Counted from the stretch's first letter, positions 16,886-26,375 are shown. The stretch is DNA of 64,000 nt from Erythrobacter sp. KY5 (GCF_003264115.1 NZ_CP021912.1:372001-436000); one strand, 5' to 3'. Program-made: numbers and translations. Notes: generated from the letters alone by a model not told the origin.

Positions 16886-18289
16886 CTAGGGGCGCTTGGC
16901 CGCAGGCGTCGGCCGCAGTGCAACCGAACTGGCCGTCGTGCGACGCAGGGTTTCAAGCGCATAGTGCAGCTGGAAATCCTCAACGCCCTGCTCCTCAAGC
17001 TGCTCCGAGGTCAGCTGGAAACGCGGGTCGTCGATCCGGTCGTCTTCCATTTCCTCATCAGCAATGCCCAGTTCGTTGATCAGGTGGCCGCGAAGGTCTG
17101 ATTCGCGCGTCTGATAGCGTTCGCGCAAGGCATAGTCCGGATCGGACAGCTGCGGGACGCGGATATCGGGCGCGATACCGCCTTCCTGAACCGACTTGCC
17201 ATTCGGCGTGAAATAGCGCGCGGTGGTCAGCTTGAGCGCCGAATCAGGACCAAGCGGCAGAAGCGACTGGACCGATCCCTTGCCAAAGCTGCGTTGCCCC
17301 ATGATGAGAGCGCGCCCGTGATCTTGCAATGCGCCCGCGACGATCTCGCTCGCCGAGGCCGAGCCTGCGTCGATCAGCACGATCATCGGCACGTCCTTGG
17401 CGATCTGGCCCATGAAAATCTGTGCCTGATCGCGGCTCATCCGGCGGCGCAGGTAGTAATTGATGTCGTCAGCTTCGAACTGGAACGTTTCGCCCCACGA
17501 ACGGCCGCGCTGCGAGACGATCTGGCCTTCATCGACGAAAAGGTCGGTGAGGGCCACGGCTTCATCGAGGCTGCCGCCCGGATTTGAACGCAGGTCGAGC
17601 ACGAGACCGGTCATCCGGCCCGTCGCCTCAGTCTGGAGCGCCTGCCACGCATCGAATACGTCGCGGCCCACGTCGGCGGAAAACTCGTTGACGGAAATCA
17701 GGCCGACATTGCCCGCCTGGAGCTCATAGGTCACCGGCTCAAGCTCGATCACGCCGCGAGTTACGTCGACTTCGAAAGGTTCGTCGCGGCCGGGGCGGAA
17801 AATGGTGAGCTGGATCGAAGTGCCAGCCTTGCCGCGCATACGCGCAACCGCATCGTCAAGATCGCCGCCATAGATAAGGTCGCCGTCGAGATGGGTGATA
17901 TAATCGCCCGCCTTTATGCCCATCTGGTCAGCCGGACTACCCTTGAACGGCGAAATGACCTTCACCGCGCCATCTTCGAGGATGACCGACAGGCCTAGCC
18001 CCGAATAGTTGCCGTCGATCAGCGTGTTGAGACGCTCAAGATCGCTTCCATCGAGATAGGCGCTGTGCGGGTCGAGCGCGGCCAGCATCCCATCGATTGC
18101 ACCGCGAACGAGCACCTCGTCCTCGACCGGCTCCACGTAGTTGGCCTGCACGCGCTGCATGATCGTGAAGATCTTGGCAATTTCGGTCCCTGCGCGGGCA
18201 TCGACCTGCGCCATGGTGGCCGTGGTGGCGGGAACGAGCGCGACGGCTGTGACAAGCGCGGCGCTACGAAGCAGAGCGGCAATTTTCAT
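16886..18289 (-). CDS. ctpA: S41 family carboxy-terminal processing peptidase (CtpA)
   Basis: 467 residues. ATG 18289 begins a signal peptide (AALLRSAALVTAVALVPA); a longer frame to 18337 adds a non-signal leader. A PDZ domain spans about residues 80-165 (GLGLSVILEDGAVKVISPFKGSPA in two parts), and the protease domain follows. The catalytic Ser is in DAGSASASEIVAGAL and the Lys in GQRSFGKGSVQSLLP, the usual Ser-Lys dyad. CtpA cleaves C-terminal tails of periplasmic proteins, including cell-wall hydrolases. It sits downstream of the envC-like gene, an arrangement common in alphaproteobacteria that suggests joint control of septal or wall remodelling. Confidence 0.94.
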   Translation of the reverse strand: MKIAALLRSAALVTAVALVPATTATMAQVDARAGTEIAKIFTIMQRVQANYVEPVEDEVLVRGAIDGMLAALDPHSAYLDGSDLERLNTLIDGNYSGLGLSVILEDGAVKVISPFKGSPADQMGIKAGDYITHLDGDLIYGGDLDDAVARMRGKAGTSIQLTIFRPGRDEPFEVDVTRGVIELEPVTYELQAGNVGLISVNEFSADVGRDVFDAWQALQTEATGRMTGLVLDLRSNPGGSLDEAVALTDLFVDEGQIVSQRGRSWGETFQFEADDINYYLRRRMSRDQAQIFMGQIAKDVPMIVLIDAGSASASEIVAGALQDHGRALIMGQRSFGKGSVQSLLPLGPDSALKLTTARYFTPNGKSVQEGGIAPDIRVPQLSDPDYALRERYQTRESDLRGHLINELGIADEEMEDDRIDDPRFQLTSEQLEEQGVEDFQLHYALETLRRTTASSVALRPTPAAKRP

Positions 18290-18455
18290 GTGAGTGGAGG
18301 GCTCCTTTCGAATATTAACGTATAGGCAAGCGCGCATTAACGCCAGATAACATCGACGAGCGTTGTGCCGCGTCCCGCGACGGGGCAGTCAGCCTTGGTG
18401 AAGTTACGCGCAGCGACCCGAATGCGATGCGCATGGGGATCCATGGCTTGCGCAA

Positions 18456-19694
18456 TTAACCAAGATAATTGAGCGGGTTGACCGGCTCGCCCTCGCGGCG
18501 AAGCTCGATCGTCAGCGGCTCGCCGCCATTGCCTGCATTGCCAAGCGGCGCACCACCAATAACCTCGTCTCCGACCTCGGCAACCACGCTCGCGAGGCCT
18601 GTCACAAGGCTGGTCCAACCGCCGGGATGCTCGATGATTACGATTCGTCCAAAGCCGCGATAAGGGCCGGCAAATGCAACCCGGCCCGACGCGGGGGCCA
18701 CGGCAAGAGCACCAGCCGCAGGCGCGAGCGTGAGCCCGGTTGAACGAAGTCCGCTTTCACGAAGTTCGCCGAAACCGGCGAGTGTGCGGCCCTGGACGGG
18801 AAGCTGGAATGAGCCGAGCCGCGCATTCGCATCCTCGGCCATCGGCGAAGGCTCGGCGCTGGCCGGTCCTTCGAGCGCTCTTGAAATATCACGCGGACGC
18901 AGGATCGGTCCGGGGAGCGCCGCAAGCTCTCGGCGAAGCTGCGCTGCGTCGTCCAACCGGTCGATCAGCCCATCGAGATCGCGCGCTTCCTCGGCCAGCG
19001 CGAGCGCACGCTCCCCCTCGCGCGCTGCATTGCCGCGGGCTTCGCGCGAGGCAATGCGCTGGCGCGTTTCAAGCGCGGCCAGTTCGGTTCGGCGCTTCTG
19101 CAATTCCTGTTCACTCATGCGGAGGCTATCAATCGCCCTCGCCGCGCGCTCTTCGAGCCTGCGGCCCTGTTCGAGCTCTCCGCGCAGCGCGGTTGTACGC
19201 TGGCGGATTTCAGGGACCGCCGATGCGAGCACCGCGCGGACATAAACGAGATCCTTGAGCGATCCCGGCTGAAGCGCCGAAAGCGCAAGCGGGCGGCGCG
19301 AACTTGTCTGCAATGCGCCGGTCAGGCGAACGAGCGGCTGTTGACGTTGCGCAAGACGTGCCGAAAGCCGTGCCCGGTCCGATTGGGCGAGCGAATATCG
19401 AGCGCGCGCGATCGCGATGCCCGCTTCGGCGGCCTGGATTTGGGCGGCCAGTGATGCGGCCTCGCGGGCGGTCTTTTCGGCTGCCTCGGTCGCGGCTTCA
19501 GCCTCTCGTGCAAAGCGCTCGGCGCGTGCATCTGCCTGCTGACCTTCGCGCGTTGCCCGTTCCAGCTGGGCCTGCGCTTCGTCGGGTTCGAGCAGCACCG
19601 GGTCGCGCTGCGCCCAGCCCTGCGGAGCGGAGGCCAGCAAGGCAGCGCAAATCGCGCCGGCTGAAACCACAAGGAAAGAACGAGCCCGGCTCAT
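18456..19694 (-). CDS. EnvC-like murein hydrolase activator with degenerate LytM domain
   Basis: 412 residues from ATG 19694, four bases after the rlmH stop. It has a signal peptide (residues ~1-28), a long coiled coil rich in Ala, Glu and Arg (~30-260), and a C-terminal LytM/M23 fold (~285-412). The zinc ligands are lost: the usual HxGxD segment reads STGLTLAPA, and the usual HxH segment reads PLTIELRREG. This is the state of EnvC-type activators, which do not cut peptidoglycan but switch on amidases at the division site. It acts in the periplasm. The neighbours rlmH and ctpA keep the standard alphaproteobacterial order. Confidence 0.88.
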   Translation of the reverse strand: MSRARSFLVVSAGAICAALLASAPQGWAQRDPVLLEPDEAQAQLERATREGQQADARAERFAREAEAATEAAEKTAREAASLAAQIQAAEAGIAIARARYSLAQSDRARLSARLAQRQQPLVRLTGALQTSSRRPLALSALQPGSLKDLVYVRAVLASAVPEIRQRTTALRGELEQGRRLEERAARAIDSLRMSEQELQKRRTELAALETRQRIASREARGNAAREGERALALAEEARDLDGLIDRLDDAAQLRRELAALPGPILRPRDISRALEGPASAEPSPMAEDANARLGSFQLPVQGRTLAGFGELRESGLRSTGLTLAPAAGALAVAPASGRVAFAGPYRGFGRIVIIEHPGGWTSLVTGLASVVAEVGDEVIGGAPLGNAGNGGEPLTIELRREGEPVNPLNYLG

Positions 19695-19698
19695 TTGC

Positions 19699-20127
19699 TC
19701 AACCTGCCCGATGATAGGGGTGACCTGCAAGAATGCTGGTGGCGCGATAGAGTTGCTCCATCAGCATCGCGCGGGCAAGCAGGTGAGGCCAGGTGGCAGG
19801 GCCAAACGCCAGAAGGAGGTCGGCTTCGCGCCGCTCCTCGTCAGAATGTCCATCCGCTGCGCCGAGCACGAACCGCGTCTCGCGCGTGCCGGTGTCGCGC
19901 CAGTGTTCGAGCGTGGCGGCGAGTTTTTCGGACGAGAGCGCTTTTCCGCGCTCATCAAGCAGAACGGTTTTGTATGGGGTTTGCGGCTCTGGAATCTTGC
20001 CGCCGCTTTCGGGCAATTCGGTCAATTTGACCGGCCAGGTGAGTCGCTTCTCATACCTTGCGACCAGCTCCGCCTCTGGAGAGCGGGCAATCTTGCCGCG
20101 AGCGATGACATGAAGAAGCACAGGCAC
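19699..20127 (-). CDS. rlmH: 23S rRNA (pseudouridine(1915)-N(3))-methyltransferase RlmH
   Basis: 142 residues. The SPOUT-class knot signature FVLGAADGHSDE near residue 87 and the N-terminal VIARGKIARSPEAELVARY match RlmH, which methylates Psi1915 in helix 69 of 23S rRNA in assembled 70S ribosomes. The C terminus LARAMLMEQLYRATSIL...HPYH is the conserved dimer and active-site end. The start is GTG 20127, or a second GTG two codons later at 20121; a purine-rich CAGGG lies upstream of both. Confidence 0.95.
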   Translation of the reverse strand: MPVLLHVIARGKIARSPEAELVARYEKRLTWPVKLTELPESGGKIPEPQTPYKTVLLDERGKALSSEKLAATLEHWRDTGTRETRFVLGAADGHSDEERREADLLLAFGPATWPHLLARAMLMEQLYRATSILAGHPYHRAG

Positions 20128-20238
20128 TTACCCTGAAACGAAGGGTTGGACGGGCAGCTGCCCGCCTTCAGGTGCTCAAGCCGGGATGGCTTGACGCAGC
20201 ACTGAGGATGCTCACCCGGTTGGATGAGCAAGGAACAG

Positions 20239-20652
20239 TTACGCGCTTCCGGCTGCCTTTTCGCCGCCCTCGAACGACCACATGCGCTCAAGATTGTAAA
20301 AGCTGCGCACTTCGGGCCGGAACAGGTGAACGACGACGTCGCCTGCATCGATCAGAACCCAGTCCGCTGCCGGGAGGCCCTCGATCCGTGCGGGACCGAA
20401 GCCTGCCTGCTTGACCTTTTCCGCCAGTTTCTGCGCCATGGAGGCGACCTGACGGGTCGAGCGGCCGCTGGCGATCACCATGTGATCGGCAACAGAGCTT
20501 TTGCCTTCGAGAGGGATCGAGACGATTTCCTGTGCCTGGTCTTCGTCGAGTTGGTGCATGATGAGGTCATGCAGGTCATCATGGTTCATGTCAGCGGGCA
20601 TTGATGCAACCGGTTTGAGTGTGTCGGCCAAAGCCGTATGCGCCTGTGTCAT
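20239..20652 (-). CDS. rsfS: ribosome silencing factor RsfS (RsfA/Iojap family)
   Basis: 137 residues from ATG 20652; a TTG two codons upstream and an ATG at 20589 are alternatives. The Iojap domain runs from DDLHDLIMHQLDEDQA to VRSFYNLERMW, including the family core SSVADHMVIASGRSTRQV and DWVLIDAGDVVVHLF. RsfS binds uL14 on the 50S subunit and blocks 30S joining in starved cells. It lies between nadD and rlmH, the conserved bacterial arrangement. Confidence 0.95.
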   Translation of the reverse strand: MTQAHTALADTLKPVASMPADMNHDDLHDLIMHQLDEDQAQEIVSIPLEGKSSVADHMVIASGRSTRQVASMAQKLAEKVKQAGFGPARIEGLPAADWVLIDAGDVVVHLFRPEVRSFYNLERMWSFEGGEKAAGSA

Positions 20653-20742
20653 AGGCAAGTTCAGATCTCCAGATTTTGAGGTTTAGATGGGCGCCGGCGC
20701 GCTGGTTCGCAAGGGTCAAGCTCAAGCAGGAGGGAATTGCCC

Positions 20743-21384
20743 TCATGCCGTACCTTCACCCGATATGTTACGAAAAGTCAGCCGGTCACGCACCGCCTTG
20801 TCGCGATATCGCTGGGACCAATCGGGATTGTCACGGCGAATGGCCGTGGCCGATCGTGGGTCCGGATCGAAACGCATTAACACCAGGGCCGGTGCGCTCC
20901 ATTGCCCCCGTTTCCGAAATCTGGCGGCAGGCACCTTATGTTGCCTGAGCCAGGCCATGGCGGGGCTCGTCATAGCGTCGCGACTATAGCCGGGCCGCTC
21001 GATGACTGCAATCGGCATGGTTCTCGCGATATCGCGCCAGTTTTTCCACCGGTGAAACTGGGCAAGATTGTCCGACCCCATGAGCCACACAAACTCCCGT
21101 TTCGGATAGCGGCGCACAATGCGATCCAGCGTTTCGTGCGTGTAGCGCGTCCCGAAATGCGCTTCGATCGCGGTCGGAACGATGGGCGCGCCGCGCGCCT
21201 GCTCGCGCGCGGAAAGCAGCCGTGCGGATAGCGGCGCCATACCCGCCTTGGGTTTGAGCGGATTGCCAGGGGAAACCAGCCACCACACCTCGTCGAGCCC
21301 CAGCGCGTGTTTGGCGAACAGGGAGATGCGCCGATGTCCGCCATGGGCAGGGTTGAAGCTGCCTCCGAGAAGCCCAGTGCGCAT
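20743..21384 (-). CDS. nadD: nicotinate-nucleotide adenylyltransferase
   Basis: 213 residues. The nucleotidyltransferase signature GLLGGSFNPAHGGHRRIS covers residues 4-21 and includes the HGGH motif that replaces T/HxGH. LVSPGNPLKP and FVWLMGSDNLAQFHRW are characteristic of NadD, which adenylates nicotinate mononucleotide during NAD synthesis. It follows proA by 18 bases on the same strand, and the pair is often linked in alphaproteobacteria. The 90 bases between its stop and rsfS show no clear gene. Confidence 0.95.
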   Translation of the reverse strand: MRTGLLGGSFNPAHGGHRRISLFAKHALGLDEVWWLVSPGNPLKPKAGMAPLSARLLSAREQARGAPIVPTAIEAHFGTRYTHETLDRIVRRYPKREFVWLMGSDNLAQFHRWKNWRDIARTMPIAVIERPGYSRDAMTSPAMAWLRQHKVPAARFRKRGQWSAPALVLMRFDPDPRSATAIRRDNPDWSQRYRDKAVRDRLTFRNISGEGTA

Positions 21385-21402
21385 CTATCGACCGATTGCC
21401 CC

Positions 21403-22692
21403 TTACGGGCGAGCCTGACCGCTACCGCGAACGAGCCACTTATATGTGGTGAGACCTTCGAGTGCGACGGGCCCGCGTGCATGCAGGCGTCCGGTTGCAA
21501 TGCCGATCTCTGCGCCAAGCCCGAATTCGCCGCCATCGGCAAACTGTGACGAGGCGTTGTGCATCACGATAGCGCTGTCGACGCGGGCAAAGAACTGCTC
21601 TGCCACCGCCTCGTCGGATGTGACGATGACGTCGGTGTGAGCAGAGGAGTGACGCGCGATATGCGCGGTTGCATCGTCGAAGCCATCAACCATCGCGACC
21701 GAGAGGATGGCGTCGAGATATTCGGTATCCCAGTCATTGGCGCTTGCCGCAATGACCCTCTCGTCGAGCGCCTGAATACGGTCATTGCCCCGCACCTCGA
21801 CACCGGCCTCGATCAAGGATGCTACCAGTGACGCTGCTTCTGAAAAGCCGCTGTCGATGAGCAGGGTCTCCATCGCACCGCAAATGCCGGTGCGGCGCAT
21901 CTTGGCGTTGAGGGCAATGTCGCGCGCCATCTCGGGATCGGCAGCGGAATGAATATAGGTGTGATTGATGCCATCGAGATGTGCGAGCACGGGAACACGC
22001 GCATCTGACTGAACGCGCGCGACAAGGCTTTTTCCGCCGCGCGGCACGATCATGTCGATCAGACCCGATGCCGTCAGCATGGCTCCGACCGCGGCGCGGT
22101 CCTGCGTGGGGACCAGTTGTACCGCTTCGACCGGAACACCGCCTTCGCGAAGGCCAGCAGCAAGGCTGGCAAGGATCGCGCGATTCGAATGAACCGCCTC
22201 GCTGCCGCCGCGCAGCAGCGCAGCGTTGCCCGCGCGCACGCACAAGGCGGCTGCGTCCGCGGTGACATTCGGCCGGCTTTCGTAAATGATCCCGATCGTA
22301 CCGATGGGCACGCGCACGCGCGAAAGCTTGAGCCCATTGGGCCGCTGTGCCTCGTCGATCACCTCGCCAACCGGATCGGGTAACCTTGCGACAGCCTCGA
22401 CCGCAGATGCGATACCTTCAAGACGTTCATCGTCGAGCGTCAGCCGGTCGAGCATCGCCTTGGTAAGACCATCCGCTTCGCCGGCCTCGATATCTTTCGC
22501 GTTTGCGGCAAGGATTTCTGCGGCGTCGGCGCGCATCTGTCTGGCGGCCAGCTTGAGAGCGCCCGCTCGATCCTCGCTCGACATGGCGGCAAGCACGCGC
22601 TGCGCCTTGCGGGCAGAACGGGCGAGCTCCGCGATCAGCATTGAGGGATCTTGAGTTTCGATGGGGGCGATTGGGGTAGACAGCGTGTTCAT
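21403..22692 (-). CDS. proA: glutamate-5-semialdehyde dehydrogenase (gamma-glutamyl phosphate reductase)
   Basis: 429 residues from ATG 22692, eight bases downstream of GGAG; an ATG at 22713 lacks a site. ProA reduces gamma-glutamyl phosphate to glutamate semialdehyde with NADPH for proline synthesis. The aldehyde-dehydrogenase fold shows VPIGTIGIIYESRPNVTADA, RGGSEAVHSN, VPRGGKSLVARVQ, and the catalytic Cys in MRRTGICGAMETLL. The C-terminal ARGPVALEGLTTYKWLV is typical. The family length is about 415-430. Confidence 0.96.
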   Translation of the reverse strand: MNTLSTPIAPIETQDPSMLIAELARSARKAQRVLAAMSSEDRAGALKLAARQMRADAAEILAANAKDIEAGEADGLTKAMLDRLTLDDERLEGIASAVEAVARLPDPVGEVIDEAQRPNGLKLSRVRVPIGTIGIIYESRPNVTADAAALCVRAGNAALLRGGSEAVHSNRAILASLAAGLREGGVPVEAVQLVPTQDRAAVGAMLTASGLIDMIVPRGGKSLVARVQSDARVPVLAHLDGINHTYIHSAADPEMARDIALNAKMRRTGICGAMETLLIDSGFSEAASLVASLIEAGVEVRGNDRIQALDERVIAASANDWDTEYLDAILSVAMVDGFDDATAHIARHSSAHTDVIVTSDEAVAEQFFARVDSAIVMHNASSQFADGGEFGLGAEIGIATGRLHARGPVALEGLTTYKWLVRGSGQARP

Positions 22693-22956
22693 GCGAGCTC
22701 CGATAGCAGGCATTGAGGGTTCTGTCAGGGATCGGACGGGGAATCGCCTGCACTGTTTGTGCGCGCAAAAACTTACCGTTCGGACAGCTGCTGGGAGGCA
22801 AAAACACCGAATTCGCCCATTGGTTCCAGCTCAATGAACGCTTCGCCGCAATTCCCTTTCAACTCAGCCCTTACGTTAACGCTTCGATTCGACCCCATAG
22901 GTCCAAATTGTTAGCCCTCCCCTCGCAATAAAAACACAAAAGTTGCCGGGGTCGTT

Positions 22957-24105
22957 TTGTCAGAATCAAAAATTTCACGCTCTTGGGGAGAGAAGCTGCG
23001 CGAGTGGTTTCCCGACCGCGAATTCTTCATGCGGTCACAAGGGCAGGTTCGCTTCATCAAGATCTCATCGCGCATGCAGAAGGGCGCCGCTCTTGGAGTA
23101 GTGCTGCTGGCCACCGGTTGGGCCGGTTCGATGGGCGTAATGGGGTGGAACAAATACGTCGCCGAATCGGATCTCGCGTCATTTCAGCACGAGAAAGCCA
23201 AAGTCGCTGACCACCGGCAGCGTCTGGAAGCCTACGGCGGCAATCTTGAGCGGGTTGTCGATGATCTCAAGGCGCGTCAGGACATGCTCGATGCGATGAG
23301 CGAGATGCTCCCGTCGGATATCCAGACCGTCGATACGAACGTCACCGATTCGTCGGATGAAACCGCCAAGACCGTAGAGCAGGTCGGCGCAATGTTTCCG
23401 CAAGCCGTTGGCCTTGCACAGCTCGAAGCGCGTCAGCTTGCCTATGTCGAGAACATGACGCGCTATGCCGACTGGCGTGCAGAGCGCGCGGAGGAGGCGC
23501 TTCGCAAGCTCAACCTCGATCCGCGCGAGATGACCCGCGCGACCCGCCACGCCGCGCAGAGCGCGATGGGTGGTCCGCTGGAATTGCTCGCCACTTCGGC
23601 AGACGGATCGCTCGATCCGCGTTTTGAACGCCTCGGCTTCAGCCTTTCGCGCATGGCCGAGCTTGAGCTGGCGCTCGAGGGTGTTCCTCAAGTGGTTCCC
23701 GCAGCCGATCAGCGCATTTCCTCGCGCTTCGGTTATCGCCGCGACCCCTTCACCCGCCGCAGCGCGATGCATAACGGCATCGACTTCAAGGGTCCGCACG
23801 GATCGCCCATCTACGCCGCAGCCAAGGGCCGGGTGACGTTTGCCGGCCGCAAGGGCGGTTACGGCAAGGTCGTCGAGATCACGCACACCAATGGCATCAT
23901 GACCCGCTATGCACACCTGTCTCGGATTGACGCGAAGGTCGGGCAGTCCATCGAAGCGGGTGAGACTCTTGGCGGTCTAGGCAGCACAGGTAGGTCCACA
24001 GGTCCTCACCTGCATTTCGAAGTACGAGTCAACGGACGCCCGATGAATCCGCGTCCTTTCCTGGAGACAGCTCCCGATGTTCTCAAAGAAGCCCGCGGCA
24101 ACTGA
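22957..24105 (+). CDS. M23 family metallopeptidase (LytM endopeptidase), bactofilin partner
   Basis: 382 residues starting at TTG 22957; no ATG is suitably placed. A single membrane anchor lies at about residues 43-63 (GAALGVVLLATGWAGSMGVM). A periplasmic coiled region follows, then an intact M23 domain at ~255-370: MHNGIDFKGPHGSPIYAA holds the first His and Asp, and GPHLHFEVRVNG holds the HxH ligands. It should cleave peptidoglycan cross-links in the periplasm. Its 3' end overlaps the bactofilin start by 29 bases. In several proteobacteria this pair sets local cell-wall curvature or stalk growth. Confidence 0.92.
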   Translation: MSESKISRSWGEKLREWFPDREFFMRSQGQVRFIKISSRMQKGAALGVVLLATGWAGSMGVMGWNKYVAESDLASFQHEKAKVADHRQRLEAYGGNLERVVDDLKARQDMLDAMSEMLPSDIQTVDTNVTDSSDETAKTVEQVGAMFPQAVGLAQLEARQLAYVENMTRYADWRAERAEEALRKLNLDPREMTRATRHAAQSAMGGPLELLATSADGSLDPRFERLGFSLSRMAELELALEGVPQVVPAADQRISSRFGYRRDPFTRRSAMHNGIDFKGPHGSPIYAAAKGRVTFAGRKGGYGKVVEITHTNGIMTRYAHLSRIDAKVGQSIEAGETLGGLGSTGRSTGPHLHFEVRVNGRPMNPRPFLETAPDVLKEARGN

Positions 24106-24571
24106 TGGTTCGGCTCCGCCCGCTCCGCGGGCACCCGCCCCCAAACCGCAAGGACGCAGCATGGCAAACGGTAACTCCACCTTTTCGGTGATTGGTGCAG
24201 ACGTGACTATCAAGGGCGATGTCAGCGCCACGGTAGACCTCCACATTGATGGCACAATCGAAGGCGACATCAAATGCGCTTCGATCGTCCAGGGTGAAGG
24301 CAGCGCGATCCATGGCGCCGTCATGGCTGACACCGCCCGCATGTCGGGCAAGGTTGTCGGCTCGATCGCAGCAAAAGAGCTCGTGATCCTCAAGAGCGCC
24401 GAAATCGAAGGCGACGTCCATTATGATGCGCTGACCATCGAGCAGGGCGCGCAGGTTGACGGGCGGTTTGCACCGAATTCCCATCGTCAGTCCGCACCGG
24501 CTCCTGCTCCTGCGAAAAAGCCCGCCGCAAGTTCCGACGATGCACAGGCGAAGCTTCAGATCGCCAACTGA
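24077..24571 (+). CDS. bactofilin family cytoskeletal protein
   Basis: 164 residues from ATG 24077, inside the 3' end of the peptidase gene; a second ATG at 24161 (MANGNSTFSVIG, after AGGACG) is also possible. The bactofilin beta-helix core spans ~35-130, with repeats such as GDVSATVDLHIDGTIEGDI and GKVVGSIAAKELVILKSAEIEGDV in short turns. The tails are Pro/Ala-rich and disordered, as usual. Bactofilins polymerise without nucleotide at the inner membrane and position wall enzymes, here presumably the M23 peptidase encoded just upstream. Confidence 0.94.
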   Translation: MFSKKPAATDGSAPPAPRAPAPKPQGRSMANGNSTFSVIGADVTIKGDVSATVDLHIDGTIEGDIKCASIVQGEGSAIHGAVMADTARMSGKVVGSIAAKELVILKSAEIEGDVHYDALTIEQGAQVDGRFAPNSHRQSAPAPAPAKKPAASSDDAQAKLQIAN

Positions 24572-24595
24572 CGACGAGATCAATCGCAAGCAAAG

Positions 24596-24631
24596 ACGCC
24601 GCCGATCCACAGGGTCAGCGGCGTTTTTTTT
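24596..24631 (+). terminator. rho-independent terminator after the bactofilin gene
   Basis: ACGCCGC (24596-24602) pairs with GCGGCGT (24618-24624) and is followed by an eight-base T run. It is 25 bases past the bactofilin stop. It also sits between that gene and the convergent acyl-CoA ligase gene. Confidence 0.85.
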
Positions 24632-24649
24632 GGCTGCCAGAGAAGTCTG

Positions 24650-26317
24650 CTAGAGCACTTCGGCGCGAAGCGCCTTGCGGTCGAGTTTGCCGATGATCGT
24701 CCTGGGCAATTCCTTGCGGATCACGACCTGATCGACGCGCTCGTGCTTGCCAATACGGTCGTTGAGCCAGCCCTTCAGGGCATCTGCGCCGATATCCGTC
24801 TCTGGGTCTTCCAATGTGACGTAGGCGCGCGGAACTTCGCCCTTGTAGTCATCGGGCACCCCGATCACGAGCGCTTCCTTGACCGCTTCATGCTTCAGGA
24901 TGGCGTCTTCGACGACGCTCGGAAACACCTTGAAGCCGCCAACCGCGATCATGTCCTTGATCCGGTCGACAATCTCCAGAAAGCCGTCCTCGTCCATCAC
25001 GGCGACATCACCGGTGCGAAGGTAGCGCTTGCCGTCGCGTTCGACGAAAATTTCGGCGTCGGTTTCAGGGCGCTGCCAGTATCCTCGCATCACCTGAGGG
25101 CCATGGATGGCAAGCTCACCCGGCTCGCCATCGGGCGCAAGTTTGCTCGGGTCTTCCTTGTCGAGCAGGATGATTTCGGTGCCTGCGACAAGCTGGCCGA
25201 TCGTGCCTTTCTTGCGCGTCCCCTCGTAAGGGTTGGTCGAAACCACGCCCGCACTTTCGGTGAGGCCGTATCCTTCCACCACCCGGACCCCGGTGACCTC
25301 TTCGAAGCGAGTATGAACCTGCGCGGGCATCGGCGCGCCGCCCGAGATGCACACCTTGAGCGATGACAAGTCGGTCTTCTTTAGGTCCGGGTGATCGAGC
25401 AACGCCTGAAACATGGTGGGAACGCCGGGGAAGCCCGTCGCCTTGTATTTCTCGATTGTCTTTAGAACCTGCTTGGCCTCAAACCGCGGCACCATGGCGA
25501 TTGACGCGCCAGCGGCGACCGCATGATTGAGCAGCGCGGTGTTCGCAAAGACATGGAAAAACGGCAAGGCGCCCATGAAGACCTCTTTGCGTGGGTCCTC
25601 GTCCGGATTGATCGCGGCGACCTGCTGCGCGTTCAGCGTGAGTTGACTGTGCCCAAGCATCGCTCCTTTGGGCCGTCCGGTCGTCCCCCCGGTATATTGC
25701 AAAAGCGCGAGATCTTCGCGCGTGTCGAGCGTCGCCTCGCCTTGAGGCCAGGGTTTGAGCGTATCACTCCATTTGAGGGTATCGGGCCCCCAGGCAACAT
25801 CGGCAATCTGGCTGCGCTTGAAGAGTTTGAGGGCCAGCCCTTTCAGCGGCGGGAGCATTTCCGAGAGCGAGCCAACGATCAGCGTTTCAAGCTCGGATTC
25901 GGCCAGCACTTTGGCAGCCGTTCCGTAAAGCTCCGGCACGTCCAGCGTCACCAGGACTTTCGTGCCGCTATCGCCGACCTGCCACGCAAGCTCTTCAACC
26001 GAATAGAGCGGCGAGAAATTCACCACCACCGCGCCAGCCATCATCGCACCATAATAGGCCGAGGCGTAGATTGGCACGTTAGGCAGGAACAGACCGATGC
26101 GATCGCCCTGCTCCACGCCCAACGCGATTAGCCCGGCGGCGAAGCTTTTCGCTTCGCGTTCTACCTCGCCATAGGAGTAGGTCCGCCCCAGAAAGTGCAG
26201 GAACGGCGCGTCCGGATTGAAGGCGACCGTACGCGCCAGCATTTCGGGCAAGGACATCGGTTCGAATGTCGTGTCCCACGCGGTGGGATGGTGATAACTG
26301 GCCGTATTTACATTCAT
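24650..26317 (-). CDS. fadD: long-chain fatty acid--CoA ligase
   Basis: 555 residues from ATG 26317 (MNVNTASYHH); a TTG at 26356 would add 13 residues, and neither has a clear Shine-Dalgarno. An adenylate-forming enzyme that activates fatty acids as acyl-AMP and then acyl-CoA. Motifs: LLQYTGGTTGRPKGAMLGH (P-loop), VEGYGLTESAGV, YLRTGDVAVMDEDGF, RIKDMIAVGGFKVFP, and the C-terminal Lys in RTIIGKLDRKALR. Monocistronic. Fatty-acid chain preference is unknown. Confidence 0.92.
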   Translation of the reverse strand: MNVNTASYHHPTAWDTTFEPMSLPEMLARTVAFNPDAPFLHFLGRTYSYGEVEREAKSFAAGLIALGVEQGDRIGLFLPNVPIYASAYYGAMMAGAVVVNFSPLYSVEELAWQVGDSGTKVLVTLDVPELYGTAAKVLAESELETLIVGSLSEMLPPLKGLALKLFKRSQIADVAWGPDTLKWSDTLKPWPQGEATLDTREDLALLQYTGGTTGRPKGAMLGHSQLTLNAQQVAAINPDEDPRKEVFMGALPFFHVFANTALLNHAVAAGASIAMVPRFEAKQVLKTIEKYKATGFPGVPTMFQALLDHPDLKKTDLSSLKVCISGGAPMPAQVHTRFEEVTGVRVVEGYGLTESAGVVSTNPYEGTRKKGTIGQLVAGTEIILLDKEDPSKLAPDGEPGELAIHGPQVMRGYWQRPETDAEIFVERDGKRYLRTGDVAVMDEDGFLEIVDRIKDMIAVGGFKVFPSVVEDAILKHEAVKEALVIGVPDDYKGEVPRAYVTLEDPETDIGADALKGWLNDRIGKHERVDQVVIRKELPRTIIGKLDRKALRAEVL

Positions 26318-26375
26318 GTCAGTAACATGACCGATCTGCGAGCGATTCTCAAGCAATTGTAGCGGCGTCGCGCAT

